Source of the DNA: UMGS172 sp045546555
GTDB taxonomy: Bacteria; Bacillota; Clostridia; Oscillospirales; Acutalibacteraceae
Assembly: GCA_045546555.1 (NCBI GenBank)
Contig: JAZQCY010000140.1
Location: 1-23,688 of the forward strand
Reading direction: 5' to 3'
Length of the DNA stretch: 23,688 nucleotides
The notes under the pieces are model-generated. The model was not told the origin of the DNA, did not search any database, and saw nothing but the letters and a program-made list of their open reading frames with translations. Positions 21,467 to 23,688 of this stretch are shown one piece after another (positions within the stretch are counted from its first letter, which is position 1; every line of letters starts with the position of its first letter). The translations under genes were made by a program, and so were the position numbers.

Positions 21467-21502
21467 ATTGTGGTGCAAAAGCACTGCAACCACAATATTT
21501 TG
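21467..21502 (+). terminator. Terminator-like hairpin after the four-helix protein
   Basis: ATTGTGGT (21467-21474) and ACCACAAT (21489-21496) are complementary, with an inner GTGC/GCAC alternative, followed by ATTTTG. The T-run is short, so termination may be partial. Further A+T-rich palindromes (for example ACAAAATTTTGT, 21524-21535) follow up to the pflB promoter. Confidence 0.5.
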
Positions 21503-21557
21503 TGTATCTTGCACTATAGCACAACAAAATTTTGTGTTATTTTCTTCTATTTGGGTG

Positions 21558-21586
21558 TTGACAAAGTGCGACACAATGTGTATAAT
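21558..21586 (+). promoter_or_regulatory. Consensus promoter of the ZTP riboswitch-pflB transcript
   Basis: TTGACA (21558-21563), 17-base spacer, TATAAT (21581-21586), perfect at every position. Transcription would begin near 21593, just before the first riboswitch helix. Confidence 0.93.
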
Positions 21587-21596
21587 AAGCATACAA

Positions 21597-21669
21597 CATT
21601 TACATGACTGACGGATAAGAGCGATAACGCTCGGGGAATGTAAATGCTTTATGCCGACCGTCTGGGCAG
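21597..21669 (+). ncRNA. ZTP riboswitch (pfl motif) aptamer
   Basis: The RNA has the layout of the pfl motif, shown to sense ZTP/ZMP, alarmones of 10-formyl-tetrahydrofolate shortage. P1 is CATTTACAT (21597-21605) pairing with ATGTAAATG (21638-21646). The internal loop carries the conserved CTGACGG (21608-21614), and P2 is GAGCG-ATAA-CGCTC (21619-21632), followed by GGGGAA. After a short linker comes the second conserved block CCGACCGTCTGGGCAG (21654-21669), which forms P3 and the pseudoknot. It leads pflB, the gene class after which the motif was named. Ligand binding is expected to stabilise P3 and keep the terminator (21665-21711) from forming, giving expression when folates are low. Confidence 0.92.
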
Positions 21670-21711
21670 ATCAGTTTGCATTTACAAGCTGACCTGCCTT
21701 TTTGCTTTTTT
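21665..21711 (+). terminator. Expression-platform terminator of the ZTP riboswitch
   Basis: GGCAGATCAGTTTG (21665-21678) pairs with CAAGCTGACCTGCC (21685-21698) with one A-C mismatch and one G-U. TTTTTGCTTTTTT follows. The 5' arm shares GGCAG with the last conserved bases of the aptamer, so aptamer P3 and terminator exclude each other, the hallmark of an on-switch. Confidence 0.9.
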
Positions 21712-21742
21712 CAAGACAGGTTCTTCAAAAGGAGGAATTTTT

Positions 21743-23688
21743 ATGGAACACAAAAATTGGAATGGGTTTAATGGGGGTTCTTGGCAGAATGAGATCAATG
21801 TGCGTGATTTCATTCAGCAGAACTATGCAGAATACAAGGGCGACGACACATTTTTGTCGGGTGCCACCGACCGAACAAAGGCTATGATGAAAAAGGTTGA
21901 GGCTTTGTTCCAGTTAGAGCGCCAGTTTGGCGGCGTTTTGGATATCGACACCGCAACGGTTGCGTCCTTGACCAGTTTTTCACCCGGATATATTGATAAG
22001 GATAATGAGATAATCGTTGGAATGCAGACCAACCGACCCTTGAAGCGCTCGGTCAACCCGTTTGGCGGAATGCGTATGGTGCGTCAGGCCTGCGAGGCCT
22101 ACGGCTACAAGCTCAGCCGCAAGGTTGAGGAGGAGTTCCGCTTCAGAACGACCCATAACGACGGCGTTTTCAGAGCCTATACCGATGAAATGCGTCAGGC
22201 CAGAAAGTGCCACGTTATCACAGGTCTGCCCGATGCTTACGGCAGAGGACGAATCATCGGTGACTACCGCAGGGTTGCTCTTTACGGCGTGGATAAGCTT
22301 ATCGAGGAAAAGAAAAAGGACAAGCAGCTGCTGTCCAACAAGCCCTTTAATACCGAGAATATCCGTCAGGATGAGGAGCTTTATCAGCAGATAGCTTTCC
22401 TTGGTTACCTTAAAGAAATGGCCGAGATGTACGGCTTTGACATAAGCCGGCCTGCCGAAAATGCAAGGGAGGCCATTCAGTGGACCTATTTTGCGTATCT
22501 TGGTGCCATTAAGGAGCAGAACGGTGCCGCAATGTCTTTGGGCAGGGTAAGCACCTTCTTTGATATTTACATTGAGCGTGACATTAAAAACGGCATCCTG
22601 ACCGAAGCAACGGCACAGGAGCTTATGGATGACTTTGTTATGAAGCTCCGTATTGCCCGTCACTTGAGAACGCCCGAGTATAACGAGCTGTTTGGCGGCG
22701 ACCCCATGTGGATCACCGAGGCGGTCGGCGGTATGGGTGAGGACGGACGTACCCTTGTCACCAAGTCAAGCTACCGTATGCTCAACACGCTTTATACCCT
22801 TGGTTCTTCTCCCGAGCCGAATCTGACCGTTTTGTGGTCTAACGCTCTGCCCGAGGGCTTTAAGAAGTTCTGTGCCAAGGTGTCGGCCGATACCGATTCG
22901 ATACAGTATGAGAACGATGATGTTATGCGTCCCATTTACGGTGACGATTACGCCATTGCCTGCTGTGTTTCGGCTATGAAGGTCGGCAAGCAGATGCAGT
23001 TCTTCGGCGCACGCTGCAACCTTGCCAAGCTGTTGCTTATCGCCATCAACGGCGGCTACGACACCACAAGCGGTATACATATCGGACCGCAGATGGAGGT
23101 GCTTTCGGGTGACAAGCTTGATTATGACACCGTTATGGAGCGTTACAACATCTATATCGAGTGGTTGTCCAAGCTCTACGTCAACACAATGAACATCATC
23201 CACTATATGCACGATAAGTATGCCTACGAAAAGATCCAGATGGCACTTCACGACACCGACGTTGAGCGCTTTATGGCATTTGGCATTGCGGGACTTTCGG
23301 TCGTGGCCGACTCGTTGAGCGCCATCAAGTATGCTGAGGTCAAGCCGATCTTTGATGACAACGGCTTTATCGTTGATTTTGATACGGTTGGTAGCTTCCC
23401 GAAGTACGGTAACGATGACGACCGTGTTGATCTTATCGCCAAGGAAATGACCCACAAGGTCATTACCGAGCTCAGAAAGACACCGACCTATCGCCATGCT
23501 ATCCACACTCTGTCGGTTCTGACCATTACCTCCAACGTAATGTACGGCCGTAATACCGGCGCAACTCCCGACGGACGTAAGGCGGCCGCTCCGTTTGCAC
23601 CGGGCGCCAACCCCATGCACAACCGTGAGGAAAACGGTGCTTTGGCTTCGCTTAATTCGGTTGCAAAGCTGAGCTATGACGATTGCCG
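21743..23688 (+). CDS. pflB: Formate C-acetyltransferase (pyruvate formate-lyase), 3' truncated
   Basis: PFL converts pyruvate and CoA to acetyl-CoA and formate through a glycyl radical, in anaerobic fermentation. The 648 residues in the window cover most of the protein. FSPGYIDKDNEIIVGMQTNR and PFGGMRMV are near the N-terminus. The pyruvate-site region is TTHNDGVFRAYTDEMR. The catalytic pair C407-C408 lies in DDYAIACCVSAM. YGRNTGATPDGRKAAAPFAP leads toward the radical glycine, which lies beyond the end. The ATG follows AAAGGAGGAATTTTT. Transcription is controlled by the ZTP riboswitch upstream, linking formate production to one-carbon demand. The activating enzyme pflA is expected downstream but not seen. 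Confidence 0.97.
   Translation, partial: MEHKNWNGFNGGSWQNEINVRDFIQQNYAEYKGDDTFLSGATDRTKAMMKKVEALFQLERQFGGVLDIDTATVASLTSFSPGYIDKDNEIIVGMQTNRPLKRSVNPFGGMRMVRQACEAYGYKLSRKVEEEFRFRTTHNDGVFRAYTDEMRQARKCHVITGLPDAYGRGRIIGDYRRVALYGVDKLIEEKKKDKQLLSNKPFNTENIRQDEELYQQIAFLGYLKEMAEMYGFDISRPAENAREAIQWTYFAYLGAIKEQNGAAMSLGRVSTFFDIYIERDIKNGILTEATAQELMDDFVMKLRIARHLRTPEYNELFGGDPMWITEAVGGMGEDGRTLVTKSSYRMLNTLYTLGSSPEPNLTVLWSNALPEGFKKFCAKVSADTDSIQYENDDVMRPIYGDDYAIACCVSAMKVGKQMQFFGARCNLAKLLLIAINGGYDTTSGIHIGPQMEVLSGDKLDYDTVMERYNIYIEWLSKLYVNTMNIIHYMHDKYAYEKIQMALHDTDVERFMAFGIAGLSVVADSLSAIKYAEVKPIFDDNGFIVDFDTVGSFPKYGNDDDRVDLIAKEMTHKVITELRKTPTYRHAIHTLSVLTITSNVMYGRNTGATPDGRKAAAPFAPGANPMHNREENGALASLNSVAKLSYDDC

Noticed and set aside
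21980..23620. Two long minus-strand frames (227 and 284 residues) opposite pflB
   Set aside because: Both are antisense to conserved PFL sequence, including the catalytic cysteines, and show no recognisable domain.

Overview
The window looks like a chromosomal segment of an anaerobic, spore-forming Clostridia species of the Oscillospiraceae/Ruminococcaceae type. The evidence is spoIIR, a dnaG-rpoD-trmK cluster of Firmicute order, a vegetative promoter style of TTGACA/TATAAT with frequent extended -10 TG, strong AGGAGG-like ribosome binding sites with some TTG/GTG starts, and a formate C-acetyltransferase. The family placement is inference; nothing here fixes genus.

Layout. (1) 1-2434: 3' part of a class I aminotransferase, ispE and spoIIR, with a terminator-like hairpin that swallows the spoIIR ribosome binding site. 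(2) 2465-3447: rpmE with its own promoter and terminator, then a YigZ/IMPACT family protein. (3) 3595-10794: a tightly packed operon of housekeeping genes, dnaG, rpoD, a four-Cys TSCPD protein, an uncharacterised helical protein, a DUF1858 protein, trmK, rqcH and a TIM-barrel isomerase-like protein. (4) 10791-12625: a small DUF6514-like gene behind a near-perfect promoter decorated with two CATATATG palindromes, convergent with a neurotransmitter:sodium symporter. (5) 12707-13743: tRNA-Ser(GGA) with promoter and terminator, then about 900 bases without a credible protein gene. They hold an array of small hairpins joined by conserved 8-base linkers, a 316-base long inverted repeat, and more hairpins. 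This is the most unusual part of the window. (6) 13744-16076: a DUF1538 membrane protein translationally coupled to a double-domain PII-like protein. (7) 16117-18026: an ECF-type S component overlapping a LarA-family nickel-pincer racemase with all key residues. (8) 18068-19429: GtrA-like and YdcF-like membrane proteins. (9) Minus-strand pair 20898-19604: an alpha/beta hydrolase and an orphan barstar-like protein. (10) 21026-21460: a four-helix-bundle type hypothetical protein. (11) 21558-23688: a consensus promoter, a ZTP (pfl-motif) riboswitch with an intrinsic terminator, and pflB running off the window.

How it fits together: the left half is core information processing (primase, sigma factor, tRNA methylation, ribosome quality control, L31, isoprenoid precursor synthesis). 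The right half is accessory metabolism and transport: 2-hydroxyacid racemisation with a vitamin-type importer, a putative PII-controlled transporter, and mixed-acid fermentation tied to folate/purine status by the ZTP riboswitch. In the noncoding block after tRNA-Ser, the paired positions I checked that are not Watson-Crick pairs are G-U compatible on the + strand and would be A-C mismatches on the - strand, which suggests that a structured RNA is made in the + direction.
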